Source of the DNA: Stereum hirsutum FP-91666 SS1
Lineage: Eukaryota > Basidiomycota > Agaricomycetes > Russulales > Stereaceae
Length of the DNA stretch: 64,000 bases
Reading direction: 5' to 3'
Assembly (NCBI RefSeq): GCF_000264905.1
Contig: NW_006763135.1
Span: forward strand, 1,281,179 to 1,345,178
Positions 47,458 to 58,989 of the stretch are shown here, one piece after another (positions within the stretch are counted from its first letter, which is position 1; the number at the start of each line of letters is the position of its first letter). The translations under genes and the position numbers were made by a program. The notes under the pieces are model-generated. The model was not told where the DNA came from. It saw nothing but the letters and a program-made list of their open reading frames with translations, and searched no databases.

Positions 47458-49596
47458 ATGATGTGGACAACCCTCCGCCGTGCCTTGCCTCTTGCTCTTC
47501 TCGGAGCTCGTCTCGCCATCGCTGAGCCGTCATGGACGTTTGAACTTCAAAACACGACGTCTGGTATCGTGGCATTGGAGGCCATAGTCGTCTCTCCTAC
47601 TCTCGTTGTTTTCTTCGACAGGGCGAGCGATGACCCGCTGCAGATTGACAATCACTCGGCATGGGGCGCTCTGTGGGATCTCGAGACCAGCACGGTGCAG
47701 CCACTCAACGTTGTAACAAACTCCTTCTGCGCTTCTGGTGCTCTATTGAGCAACGGCACTATGGTGAGTTCTATTGACTGTCACTCGTATATATCCCTTA
47801 TGCAGGAACCTGACCTTTTTCTGTGTTTGCTGCTCTGGACAGGCGAGTATTGGTGGTGATCCTCGTGGGTTCCCAGGTAACCCCACGATCGAAAATGGGA
47901 CGACGGCCATTCGCATCTTCGAGCCGTGCGCAAGCCCCGACGGGACGGGATGTACTCTATTTGAGGATCCCCAGACTCTCAACCTCGCCGAACCGAGATG
48001 GTACCCTAGCTCCCTCCGCATCTTTGACGGTTCCCTGATGATCGTCGGTATGTCCGCTATATCTGGAACTTCCATTTCTCTCAAATTTGTCGCTCACTTA
48101 CTTCGACCAGGTGGAACACACACGAACGCCGCTTTCTACAATGTCGACCCTGCTAACTCGTTCGAGTTCTTCCCACCGAAGGACAACGGTGTACCACGTC
48201 CGTCGGCTTTCTTAGAGAGGAGTCTGCCATCAAACCTCTTCCCAAGGTTGGTTGTTTTCTACGTCCCGGTCAGAAATGGTTTGACAATCATCGGATATAG
48301 AGTGTTCGCTCTTCCGGATGGCCGTGTCTTCATGGTCGGCGGCAACCAGTCTATCATCTACGATATCGAGGCTCAGACTGAGACCATCCTTCCCGATATC
48401 CCGAACGGCGTCCAAGGTACCTCTCAGGCTTCTTGACTTGCTTCCACATTCTGACTGCTGTATGTACCATTGTTTCCTCTTTGAAAAGTGACAAACCCAA
48501 TGGACGGGAGTGCTATTCTCCTCCCTCTTTCCCCTCCGGACTTCGTCCCAGAGGTCCTCGTCTGCGGTGGATCACCCACTGACCCCGCCATCCAACCTGC
48601 CAACCTGTCTTCGCAGACTCCCGCTACGACACAGTGCAGCCGCATCATGTTGACGGACGAAGGCATCGCTGCTGGATGGCAAATTGAACATATGTTGGAG
48701 CCGAGGACGATGCCTGAGCTCGTCCATCTCCCCAATGGCCAGGTATACTTCATTTTCGCGAGGACCTTCAGTAATGCTTGTCGCTGAGCTTTCACACTCT
48801 GGTTTACTAGGTTCTGATCATCAATGGTGCTATGACTGGTTTCGCCGCACTCCACACCGTCGCAGACCCTATCGGTAACTCCAACTCTGACCACCCAGCG
48901 CTCACACCCTCAATCTACACGCCCGACCTCCCTCTTGGCCAACGCATCAGCAATGAAGGCATGCCCACCACAGACATCGCTCGTGTCTACCACTCCAGCG
49001 TCACATTGACGCCACAGGGCAATTTCTTGGTCGCGGGCAGCAACCCGAACGGGAACACAACACTTCCTGGCCCAGGCGTGAAATTCCCATCGGAATTCCG
49101 CGTTGAGATCTTGAACCCACCGTTCATGTTCGTGGAGAGGCCAACGATTGGAAGTTTGCCGGAAAAGCTGGCATTCGGGTCGTCAGTAACTGTGCCGGTG
49201 ACGATCCCGTCGAACTTGACGGCGAGCTCGTTGCAAGGTCAGCATGCCCCATCGTCCATCGCGGATTCAATTTGCTTATCTATCGGCTGACTTGTGTTTG
49301 CTGGACAGTATCGTTGATGGACCTCGGATTTTCTAGCCATGCGTTCCATTCCAGTGCCCGCCTAGTTTTCATGAACGCCACGCTCTCAAGCGACCGCACC
49401 GAATTGACGTTCACGACTCCTCCGAACGGACGAGTTTACCCTCCTGGGCCCGCCACTATCTTCTTGACAGTGGACGATGTGTCTTCTCCAGTAAGCTCTC
49501 CGCTTGTTCAGTTGACTACGAAGAGGCTAACATGCGAATTTACAGGGTGTACGGGTCATGATGGGCAGTGGTGCGGCGCCGCCAGTGTCGGAGTGA
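47458..49596 (+). CDS. Glyoxal oxidase-type copper radical oxidase (AA5_1)
   Basis: AA5_1 enzymes oxidise aldehydes such as glyoxal and methylglyoxal and release H2O2, which feeds lignin peroxidases. Start ATG 47458 ([20 protein letters not shown]) opens a signal peptide cut near IAEPSW, so it is secreted. About eight exons, roughly 540 residues. The radical cofactor Cys is in [14 protein letters not shown] and its partner Tyr in [20 protein letters not shown]. Kelch-type blades continue ([35 protein letters not shown]). The axial Tyr and copper His are in [20 protein letters not shown], and the second His in [18 protein letters not shown]. The end is [16 protein letters not shown] before TGA. 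All copper ligands and the Cys-Tyr pair are present, so activity is likely. Confidence 0.94.
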
Positions 49597-50468
49597 ACAT
49601 TCCCTACTGCTGGGAGTTTTGTGTGGAGTAAGTTATATGGGCATGTCATGGGATTTGGATCAGAAGAACGGAACGAAGTTATATTTTTTTTGAAGGCTTT
49701 GTCACGTTATTCGAGCATCATCACACCATTCTGTTGGAAGTGAGGGAGTGGTCCAGCACGAGGTCAAGTAAACCGAACGCAATCGATGATTTTGGTGGAC
49801 ATGGGTTGAACATCAATAGTCAAAGAGTCGAACAAATATAGCGTTATTCTATTCGACGCGGCCGATATGCAGATGGAAGGAAGAAACATACATTTCGACT
49901 GGATGATCGTGTATGAGTCCACTTGATTGACAAAACGCAGTAGCGGAGGAAGCACAGCTGATGGCAGTTTGAGAGCGAGGCAGACGATAACATCAATAAG
50001 AGCGAAGCAAAGACCAAGATCAATCATTCTAAGGCCCATCCAATTCCCGACCCCATCCCCACACAAATCAACCCTCCTCTCGCGAGAATCTTGAGAGGAG
50101 GACGCCATCAGAGCTGTCCTAGCCCGTCCCTATTGAGTAACAAGGTAAGGTGTGCCGAACGGGCGATGTCACCGCCAGACCCGTCTCCTCCAGAGGAAGA
50201 TTCGGGTCTGCGCTCATCGCTCTGCACTGCAACTTTCATCACTGGCGATTTTGATCGTGGAAGGATGAAGAAAAAAGTTACACGAAAATTCGCGTCGAGG
50301 GTAATGGTCAACGCTTATGTCATACTTTCCCAGACTTTTGGGCGATTCCGATGACGGAATCGACGCGTTGTGTGGCGAGCGCCACCGTCATCTTTCTCGG
50401 TCGGGATACATCACGAATTCAGGCTGTACTTTCCCACTTCGCAACTTATACTTGAACCACCGCATTGC
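49597..50468. other. Intergenic region glyoxal oxidase to MsrA
   Basis: About 870 bases. A 114-codon minus-strand open frame (49764-50108) starts with ATG and includes the hydrophobic LGLCFALIDVIVCLALKLPS. It matches no family I know, so it is reported as a possible small membrane protein in the findings and not called as a gene. The rest is probably 3' UTR and the MsrA promoter. Confidence 0.4.
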
Positions 50469-51227
50469 ATGTCTGCGCTGATTACTCGTCTTCTTTCTGT
50501 CTTCTCAGCTGCTCCCTACACCCCTCAGAACATCCACAAAGGCATCTCCAACCTGTCTACCATGTCCTCTACCACTCCCGAAGTTGCCACATTCGCGGCT
50601 GGGTGTTTCTGGGGCGTTGAACATATCTTCCTTAAGCAGTGGCCCATCAAGGATGATAAGGGCATTCTCAAGACTGCTGTAGGATACACAGGAGGCAAAG
50701 ATGCGGAGGAACTGGGGGGCAAGGAGCCGGACTATAGGACTGTGTGCACTGGAGTGACGGGACATGCTGAGGCGCTGAGGATTGAATTTGATCCCAGCAA
50801 GGTATCGTATGATGAACTTGTCGGTGCGTAAACATCCTGATTTGGAGAAGTTGGTATGTAAGTGGACTGACATCTCTCCGCGACGTAGAATACTTTTACA
50901 GAACACACGATCCTACCACCGCCAACAGACAGGGAGCGGACACAGGCACGCGTAAGTACAAACACTCTCCTGTTCACATGTTTGCGTTGACACAAACGAT
51001 CTTCAGAATATCGCTCCGCTATCTTCTTCAATACTCCGGAACAGGAGACCATCGCAAAACGTGTGACGGAGGAGGTCCAGAAGAAACACTTCGATCCTGT
51101 AGGCAAGAAGATCGTTACCAGCATCGAGCAGGCAAAGAAGTGGTACGATGCGGAGGATTATCACCAGGAGTACTTGTTCAAGAACCCAAGTGGGTACCAG
51201 TGCCCGACACACAGAGCGCACTGGTGA
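50469..51227 (+). CDS. MXR1: Peptide methionine sulfoxide reductase A
   Basis: MsrA reduces methionine-S-sulfoxide in oxidised proteins using thioredoxin. Three exons. The active-site Cys is in [13 protein letters not shown]. Further family motifs are [50 protein letters not shown] and [10 protein letters not shown], and the C-terminal [11 protein letters not shown] carries the recycling Cys. From ATG 50469 the protein starts [20 protein letters not shown], a basic and hydroxylated leader typical of mitochondrial import. A second in-frame ATG at 50562 ([11 protein letters not shown]) would give a cytosolic enzyme of normal length. Both forms may be made. Confidence 0.94.
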
Positions 51228-51576
51228 GAGGTTGATGTTCGACGAAGTTCTTTATTCTCTTTATTTCTCACCAGAGGGAAGGTCGAAGGGATTGTATGAC
51301 TGAATTGTACAACAACGATCCGCACGAGTTATAGGATTTACAGTGGATGTCGGTTGTTTTGACGGTAATTGATCTAGCAAGGCTTGTCTTCGAAAGACTA
51401 GACAATATAAATATCCGTAGAAAGCTAAGCCAGGAGACGTGGATAACGAAATGACCTGGCATGATATGGGTGAAATTACAATAACGATACAGGGCGTGTG
51501 CGATGAATACAAACCAAGAGAATACAGCGTACAGCAGGATACATGATGCGTGGTAGACAGTTGGCCACGCAGGCCT
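51228..51576. other. Convergent 3' region MsrA/NCS6
   Basis: 349 bases of untranslated sequence between convergent genes. Nothing else supported. Confidence 0.5.
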
Positions 51577-53049
51577 CTATGTTGTCGCCTGTATTGTTGT
51601 AGCAGCTGTACCCGCAGGTAGCTGGAAGAGTGGAATAGTCCGTAGTTCGTTGGATGCGGGACCCTCGGCATCCATCTTTCGTCGTCCTCGATCTGTCTGC
51701 GAACATGCACAAGGGTGAAAGTAAACGATAGATCGATCAGGGAAGGGTGAAGTTTGGTACGTACGACCGCAACGTTCGCTAGCCCGCGCTCCAAGCCTTC
51801 GAGCAGTGTACAAGCTTTACAGAGGTCATTACTTGACATGTAGCCACATCGCTTGCATGTTTCTATTCCGTGTCCGCAGATAGTCAGTCGTCAGATCAAA
51901 AGATTTCGATCCAAATAATGGTTCACTGACGTTGAGCTTTCTGCGCCGCCTTCACCTCGTCCTTCACCTCAAAAGCCTCTCCTGAATGGATGATGTCAAT
52001 AATAGCACTAGGTCGTGCAGCCTCGAGATCCTTTAGAAAAGCTCGTGCGTGTCCGCGATAAGCATCGGGGGAGTAGATGCATTCGGTGGAGAAGTAGTCG
52101 AGTTTCTTGAAGTACGCATACCTGGGTAGAATAGAACACGCAATATAATATGTGAACATGTTAGAGCTGATAGAAAGACGACGGAAATACGCACATAACA
52201 ATCTCCTTCTCGTACGCGTACTTGAAAGGCTTTGACCGTTTGATAGTATCCTCCCCTTGAGTACATATCAACGTACACCGTCCCAGCCTTGCAATATCGC
52301 CTCTCATGACTATTGGTCGTTATATTAAACTTAAAACCATGACTGCAATGATGGAGCAACACAGGAAACTTACTGTTCATCAAGACTGTCTCCGCAATAT
52401 CATCCGCATTGTGTCCCGTCACGATGTGATCCACATTGAGTGAAGACGCGCCCCGATCCAACGCTTGCCTCCTAAATACGCCACAGAACGTGCAGTTATT
52501 CTTCTTGCCTATTGTTGAGACGATTCTGTCCATTGTCCACCCATACAGCTCGTCATAGGAGAGGATCTTCAACGGCATGTCGTATTGCTGCTGATTGCGT
52601 TTAACGGTCTTCGAAGAGTTGGATGTGTGGCGTAAGTCGCTGGAACAATATGTATAAAAATGCGATATAGAGCGTACCTCTAGCGAGTCGTCTCGATAAC
52701 CTGTGATGCCCTCGTCTATTGATAGAAGGAAAAGTTCAAGGCCGTAGTCATAGCGGTCGTTCAGTGTCTTCATCACATATGCCAAGACAGTGGAGTCTGA
52801 ACATGTAATCCATTTCGTTTTAACAGACGCACTTCCCCGCATATGAAGTGAAAGAGACGCACCCTTCCCTCCTGAAGCACCGATTGCTACTTTGTCCCCG
52901 CGCTTGAACAAGCTAGCCTCGGTGATAGTATTATGCACCTCTGTCTCGAAGACATAGAAAAAGCAATCCTTGCATATCTGTTGGCCTGTCTTCGGCCTCT
53001 TCACAATAGCCCGCGCATTATTACAGAGCGCACAATTCCGTGGCGCCAT
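51577..53049 (-). CDS. NCS6: Cytoplasmic tRNA 2-thiolation protein Ncs6/Ctu1
   Basis: Ncs6 with Ncs2 thiolates U34 of Lys, Glu and Gln tRNAs using sulfur from Urm1. Start ATG 53047-53049 ([20 protein letters not shown]); the N-terminal zinc pair is CALC with CKDC. Seven or so exons. The ATP-pyrophosphatase loop ASGGKDST is split by an intron near 52865. Later come [85 protein letters not shown] and [20 protein letters not shown]. The C-terminal zinc ribbon is [20 protein letters not shown] then EGLERG, with a final exon starting [14 protein letters not shown] at 51577-51579. All motifs are complete. Divergent from NOP9 with 209 nt between starts. Confidence 0.95.
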
Positions 53050-53258
53050 GAGTATATGAGTGATTAGCAAGTAGAGATGTGGAGATGGAGGAGTGCGATG
53101 AGTGAGTTTGGGCCACAAAGCTGACAACTGAGTCGAAATTTCCGCGGGCCGGATCCCGGGGCCATTTTGGCTTTTCGATCGCTGACCGGAAAGGTCGTCC
53201 TTCCTTTTCCGTCAACTCTCTTTTCAAAAATTCCACTACTCCGCGTTCGTGTATTCTA
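53050..53258. promoter_or_regulatory. Bidirectional promoter NCS6/NOP9
   Basis: Only 209 bases separate the start codons of a tRNA-thiolation gene and a ribosome biogenesis gene, so core promoter sequence must be shared. No TATA or CCAAT box was recognised. Confidence 0.5.
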
Positions 53259-56200
53259 ATGCCACGCGAAAACAGGAAAAGAGGCAAGAAACATAAGAAA
53301 CAGCCAGCCGAGGAACAAGTGGCTGCAGTCGAGGAAACCCAGTACGAAGAAGAACCCGAAGCTGGCCCCTCATGGATTGTTCCCGCAAACCGCGACGCAC
53401 CGCAGGAGAACCCGGAAGCACCATTCGGATTTGTGGACGTGGATGTGAAGGCGTATTTCAGGACCGTGGATGTGCAGCTTAGGGAGTGGCAAGACAATGA
53501 GGAGCAGGCTGTGGAGGGTGATGAGGATGTGGACCCGAATGAGAGTACGTTCTTCCACTTGTTCAGTGTGGCGTTACGATTCTGACGGTCCTACGGTCGC
53601 TGGTTTCCTGTGGTTGGTTTATGAAGACAGGAGAATGTTTTTGCTTGCTTCGTTGCAGGAGATGACAGGGAAGGAACGAGAGCTGGCGACTGATCCAGAT
53701 TGTTCGGGAGTCCTGGAGCGCATGACCTACTCCATGGATGACTTCGTGAGGAGAGTCTTCATGGACAGTTTGGCTGGTTCGTGAGTGATCCGTGCTTATA
53801 GACTTCATTGTTTTGTATTGTGTGACTTATGACGGGTGGATTAGTTACGAGCAGCTCGCGCGCCATCGCTTCGCCTCACATGTTGTGCAAACATTGTTAG
53901 ATGTGGCCCAAGACACCATCTCGCGAGAAGTACGTCCCTAGATACACGTTCAAGCATAAATCTGCTAAAGAATTCACTACAGACAAGGGGCATTCTACCC
54001 GCAGTGGAAGACTCTCAAGACAAGGGTGAACTTCGTACATTAACACAGCTCGTACTCAGCTTCTGCGAGGTAGGTCACTGGCTACCGTCCAGTAACAAAT
54101 CACCCCCAGCTCACACGTTCTTCGGTGTAGGAAATCCTTCCGTCAATATCCTCTCTAATCATGGATCAATTCGCATCCCACGTTATACGTTCGCTCCTCG
54201 TCCTTCTGTGCCCTGCCCTATTCACATCGGAGAAGTCCCAAAACACCGTCCGTTCGAAGAAGAGCACCGCATGGAAAGTGAAGCAGGGGCCCATGAAATC
54301 TGTCCTTACAGACGAGAAAGGAAGTCATGGTAAGGGGAAATTGTCGGAGTCCTCCAACACCAAGACGGCGACACCGAAGAAGTTTGGTGATGCTGCCAAA
54401 AAGATCGTCATGGCGGTGCGGAATGCCTTGGGAGAGAATGAGGTCAGAGCTTTGTCTGCCGACAAGGTGGCTAGTCCTGTGTTGCAGGTACGTATCTCCT
54501 ATACTCTTCTATATATGCCCGCTTACTTATGAGTGGCCTTACCAATAAACCATTTTTTTAAAGATGTTGCTCGAGGTAGAAACCGACGCTGGTATGGCTG
54601 ACGAGCCCGATTCCCTCATGGATCGTGTCCTAGTCGGTCTCATTACTCTTCATAGTACGCGTCTCGTTCATTCTGTATACTGTGATCAGGCATTTCCTCA
54701 CCATCACGCACAGAGAACGATCTCACTGCCATCCCCGAACCTTCCGACTTCCTCTCCACTCTCCTTCGCGATCCCACCTCTTCTCATCTGCTCGAGACTC
54801 TCGTTCTTCGCTCTCCACCGCCCATCTTCAACATCCTCTGGTCAGTCTATTTCAAGGGCAACCTCGCGAAATTGGCCATTCATCCTGTGGCGAACTTCGT
54901 CGTCGCGAAAGCGATCGAGAGGGTCAGCGCAGAGCAGATGGCCGAGGTTATAGAAGAGCTGGGGGATGTATGGGGGAAGATCCGAGGTGAGGATTCGCCC
55001 TGGTTGGCGCACTCGGTCTTGAGTAAGAAAAGGCTCATATGACGTACCTTTTGTTTGGCAGCCTCGAGACCAGGTGTGCTGGTCGCAATGGTGGACCGTG
55101 CGGCAGTGTTGAACTCCATGGAGGCTGAGGTATGCAAGGTGAGATACTTTACCATCTTTCTCGATGCGTTTATCCTGAGCGCATACGACACAGGCAACCT
55201 GCGATGCATTCAGTCTCGTATCTCCAGAGGACCAGCTTTTAAGCGTGCCGTGCCTTCTACGCCTCATGACGCCTTCCGTGAGTCCTTGCAACATTCTGTA
55301 TCGCCACTCCCGGCCACTGAATGTCACCATTCTCAGGAGTACAAGACAGCCCAATCCAAAGCAGAAGCAGCAACAGCCAACGAAATTTCCCCAGGCCAGC
55401 ACCACCCCTCCGAGCCCCCCAAAAAGCGCTTCCGCAAAGACACAGCCCACTCCCCATACTCCCCCCTCGAACCCAAAACCGCCGGCTCCCTCCTCCTGCA
55501 ATCTCTCCTCCGTCTCCCAGATCCGCACAATCAGCTCGTGCTCAACAGTCTCCAAAGCCTGCCCATAGAACAGACCATATCGCTCGCCCACAACCCCACC
55601 AGCTCCCGCGTTCTCGACGTGTTGCTCGATTCGCCAGCGGTGCCGTCGAAGGCGAAGAGAACGTTCTTGTTGGGTCTTGTGGGGCATTATCAGTCGCTCG
55701 TGGATGATAGGATCGGGAGTCGGGTGGGAGATAGGTGTTGGAAGGTCGCCGATCCGTATCTCAAGGTATGTTTTTTCTAGTCCAAAAATTTCACCTCACT
55801 CCTCCCCCCTCTTTTTGACGTGTATTGTATGCTGACGGTATTGTCATTTCACGAAAACACAGGAAAAAATCGCTCGCTCGCTCTTCGCGCACGAGTCGAA
55901 ACTCGCGGGCTCGTTCTACGGAAAATACTTCGCGAGGAATCTGAACCTATACCTCCTCCAACGTCGCCCGGACGAGTGGAGGACACAACAGGCCCAGGCT
56001 CACGTACAGGCCAAAAGTGGAGCCAAACCCACCAACACCGCCACCACTGCCGCCGCACCTGCTCAGAAACGCAAGCGCGAGTCCGTGCGGGATGTGGCCA
56101 CGAAAGAGGAGGAGGCGGTGGAGGAGGAGGAAAAGAATGTCGGGAAGAAACGTAAAAGGAGCGGGAAGGGTAAAGCGGACGATATCGACGAGTTGTTCGA

Positions 56201-56507
56201 GGTTGCGTTGGGGAAGAAGATGAAGAAAGGTTCATTGGCGGCTGTAAACGCTCCCGTTCCCTCCATGCACGATGACGTGGCTCTTGAGGCAGAAGATCAA
56301 GACGAGGGGGCAGAGCGCGCGGAGAAGAAGCGAAAGAAGGAGGAGAAGAAGGAAAAGAAAAAGAGGAAGAGGGATGGGGATGAGGGTGGTGGTGGCGGTG
56401 AGGATAAGACGCTCGAGGGTGTGTTGGGTGCGATCAAGGCGGCACCGAAGGGGCAGGAGAAAGGGAGGGGAAGAGTAAGAAGAACAAGGATCGGTGATCT
56501 TGCCTGA
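53259..56507 (+). CDS. NOP9: Pumilio-repeat ribosome biogenesis factor Nop9
   Basis: Nop9 is a nucleolar Puf-type protein that binds the 3' part of ITS1/20S pre-rRNA and delays Nob1 cleavage during 40S assembly. Start ATG 53259 ([19 protein letters not shown]), a basic leader. The family marker [16 protein letters not shown] follows, then VFMDSLAGS and Puf repeats. These include [71 protein letters not shown] and [18 protein letters not shown], then [16 protein letters not shown] and [16 protein letters not shown]. The region [20 protein letters not shown] matches the C-terminal repeat. The tail is extremely Lys/Glu-rich. About eleven exons; small exons near 54650-54720 and 55140-55260 are hard to border by eye. 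Converges with ENP1, another 40S factor. Confidence 0.92.
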
Positions 56508-56888
56508 GCTGGCCGCTTCTGTTGGATAGATGCTGTCTCCTTGATTATGGCTGTTTTCCTTGGGCTTCCGTGCTTTACTGCGTGTTTGACGTCTAGATGC
56601 TTAGCTTGCCACAGTATGACTACGATCTCGTTCGTGCACGCGTACAACCAAGTTTTTATTCTCGCGCGGTGACCTCTTTCTGGAGCACGCAGCATCTTGA
56701 GAAAAAAGTTGGTCAAGCATGAACTGAGAAACGCGGGGCACGTCTCATGTCTGAGTTGCGCTGTAAGTGGGTGGCTCGTCACCCACAAGCCCAGTAAAAT
56801 AGCACATGCAACCACAAAAGTCAACTAAGCAAAGAACCGCCACCACACAAAAAACACAACAAACTACCCTCGCCACCACCACAACTCC
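56508..56888. other. Convergent 3' region NOP9/ENP1
   Basis: 381 bases. The part next to ENP1 is rich in CA/AC (about 56805-56888), low-complexity sequence in its 3' UTR. No gene supported. Confidence 0.5.
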
Positions 56889-58729
56889 TCACGAAAGATC
56901 CATCGCCTCTCCTCCCACCGGCACCACCGCCTCCCCCCTCGCCACACTCGCCACAAGCTCCCTCCTCACCTCCGGCGAAATCTGCGGATGGGGATGGACC
57001 CTCGCTACATCCAACAGCGCGTCCTTCTGATCCGGCGTCATATCCGCCGCGTACCGCTGGCAGAACACGAGCAGGCTCTGATGCCAGAGTACCGGGAGCT
57101 TTTCTGGGGCGCGGGCGTGGGAGATGGTGGAGGAAGAGGTGGGGTGTTTGTGTGTGTTGGAGAGGCGGATGAAGTGGAAGACGAGGCCGTCGATTACTTT
57201 GTAGGGGAGGGCGTGTTTCTTGTCGAGCAGGACGCGGATGAAGAGGGAGTTGGGGCCTGGGGAATTGTTGTTAGATGGTGGATGGTGAATGGTGGGTGGT
57301 GAGCGGAGGAGTTAGTGTGGAATAGAAGGGGAGATAGGACGTACCGGTGTATTCCATACTCGCGATACGCAGAAGTGCGGCGGAGGAGTGCAATAGCGGT
57401 ACTTTGACTTTGGCGAGCACGGAAGCGACGATGGCCGCTTCTTTCAACGTGCATCCGCTCTATCCAGGCGCGCACACAATCAATATCAGCGTCTCCATCA
57501 ACCTACAAGTTCCAAGTTCAACTCACGTCAAGCATAGGGAACACAATCCCCTTGAAGAATGCCGCAGGCTTATACAACGCCCTCTTCAACGCATCATAAT
57601 AATGCACATGCAGCTTCCTGTTATCCTTCTTGCCCTTATTGATCGGATTCGCGATATCTTCGCGGATCGCACCGAGCACGACACCCTCGAGGAACACGCG
57701 GGCCTGGGGAGGCTTCATGTTCGAGATGAATATTCGGGTGGCGGCGTGGCAGGCTTGGGGAGACCATTTTTCGGGGGAGGTGAGGGCGAGGATGCGGGCC
57801 CAGGCGGGGAGGGAGGGCACGATTTTGAAGGGTTTGGGGAGGGGGCCGGAGCGGTAGGATTGGAGGAGGAGGCCGACTCTGGTGTAGTTAGGTTAAGTTA
57901 GGGATACGAGCAAAGAGGGGAAGAAGGCGAACTTTTGGTATACTTCGACGACCTTGGGATCGAGGCCTTCTGCGGGATCTGGTGTGTGTGCACGACCGCC
58001 TAGCGCGAAGAAGTAAAGCGTCAGAGGTTACTTGAGGCTATGTTTGATTGGCGAATGAAACGGGAATGTGCACCTTCATGGGAAGAGTTTATTACGGCAG
58101 TATTGGATCCTGTCGGTGCCGCATCGAGTTTTGCAAAAATAAGATCTGCGAGTGTCTTTCGCTCGCCGGCATTGGAGGGCAGGAGTGAATCGAGTGCTCG
58201 GATATCACCGGAGTCGATTTGCTGTGCGCACGGTTAGACATAGAGGAGGAGGGGACAGGAGGGGCAGACGGACCAATTCATGCTCTTCATGATCGAGGTC
58301 AAGAAAACCCTCGTACTCCTCTGTGACTTCGTCCTCGTCCTCATCCTCCAGATCGTTCATGCGAGGTCTTGTGAATTCATCCTCGAAAGTATCATCGTCA
58401 TCCGGCTGCTCCTGCAATTCCTCCTGCTGATCTCTTGCGAGTTCGAATATACGCTTTGAAGTTTTGGGATCGAGGATGACCTGTGGCGGTGTGGCGAGAA
58501 AAAAAAAGAAAACGGAGACAAGTTTCGGAAGAGATGAGACATGCACAAGAAGAGAGCACAGGTTTCGCACCTCATCATTTTCTTCGTCGCCGTGAGACCT
58601 CTTGGAGGCCTTTGAGCGTTTTGTGGGATTTGAGACTTTGCCGTATTTTGCGGTGACTTCGTCCTGCCTGAGCTGCACATGGAGGGGATCGTGTCTGGAC
58701 TTTCCTGATGGCTTTGTTGCGCGGGGCAT
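56889..58729 (-). CDS. ENP1: Bystin/Enp1, 40S ribosome biogenesis factor
   Basis: Enp1 (bystin) joins pre-40S particles in the nucleolus and is needed for 20S pre-rRNA processing and export. Start ATG 58727-58729 ([20 protein letters not shown]). About seven exons, with an acidic N-terminal third ([20 protein letters not shown]). The bystin domain is seen as [120 protein letters not shown] and [20 protein letters not shown]. The end [15 protein letters not shown] leads to a short variable tail and TGA (56889-56891). Full length and intact. Confidence 0.95.
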
Positions 58730-58989
58730 GTTCGGAAGGTGTTTGAGTAGTGGGCGATATGGAGGAGAATATTGTGTTAGGTGATTGGGTGTGGCGGAGG
58801 AAGGCCGACGAGGGAAGCGGAGATTGGCCGGATTGAGAAGGTATATAGCCGCATCTGGTCCCAGCTCGACGTTTGCGCAAATCAATTTTTGCCCTCTTTT
58901 TGACAGCGCCGAACCGTATAAATACCGCCGCCTCCATGTCGCGCCCCTCTGTCCACTCCCACTCCCACTCCTCCTCCGCAATCGTAAAC
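58730..58989. promoter_or_regulatory. Bidirectional promoter ENP1/UXS1 with TATA box
   Basis: 260 bases between divergent starts. TATAAATA at 58917-58924 lies 66-73 nt upstream of the UXS1 ATG, a strong TATA box, and a C/T-rich stretch follows it. A weaker TATATA on the ENP1 side is near 58840. Confidence 0.6.
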
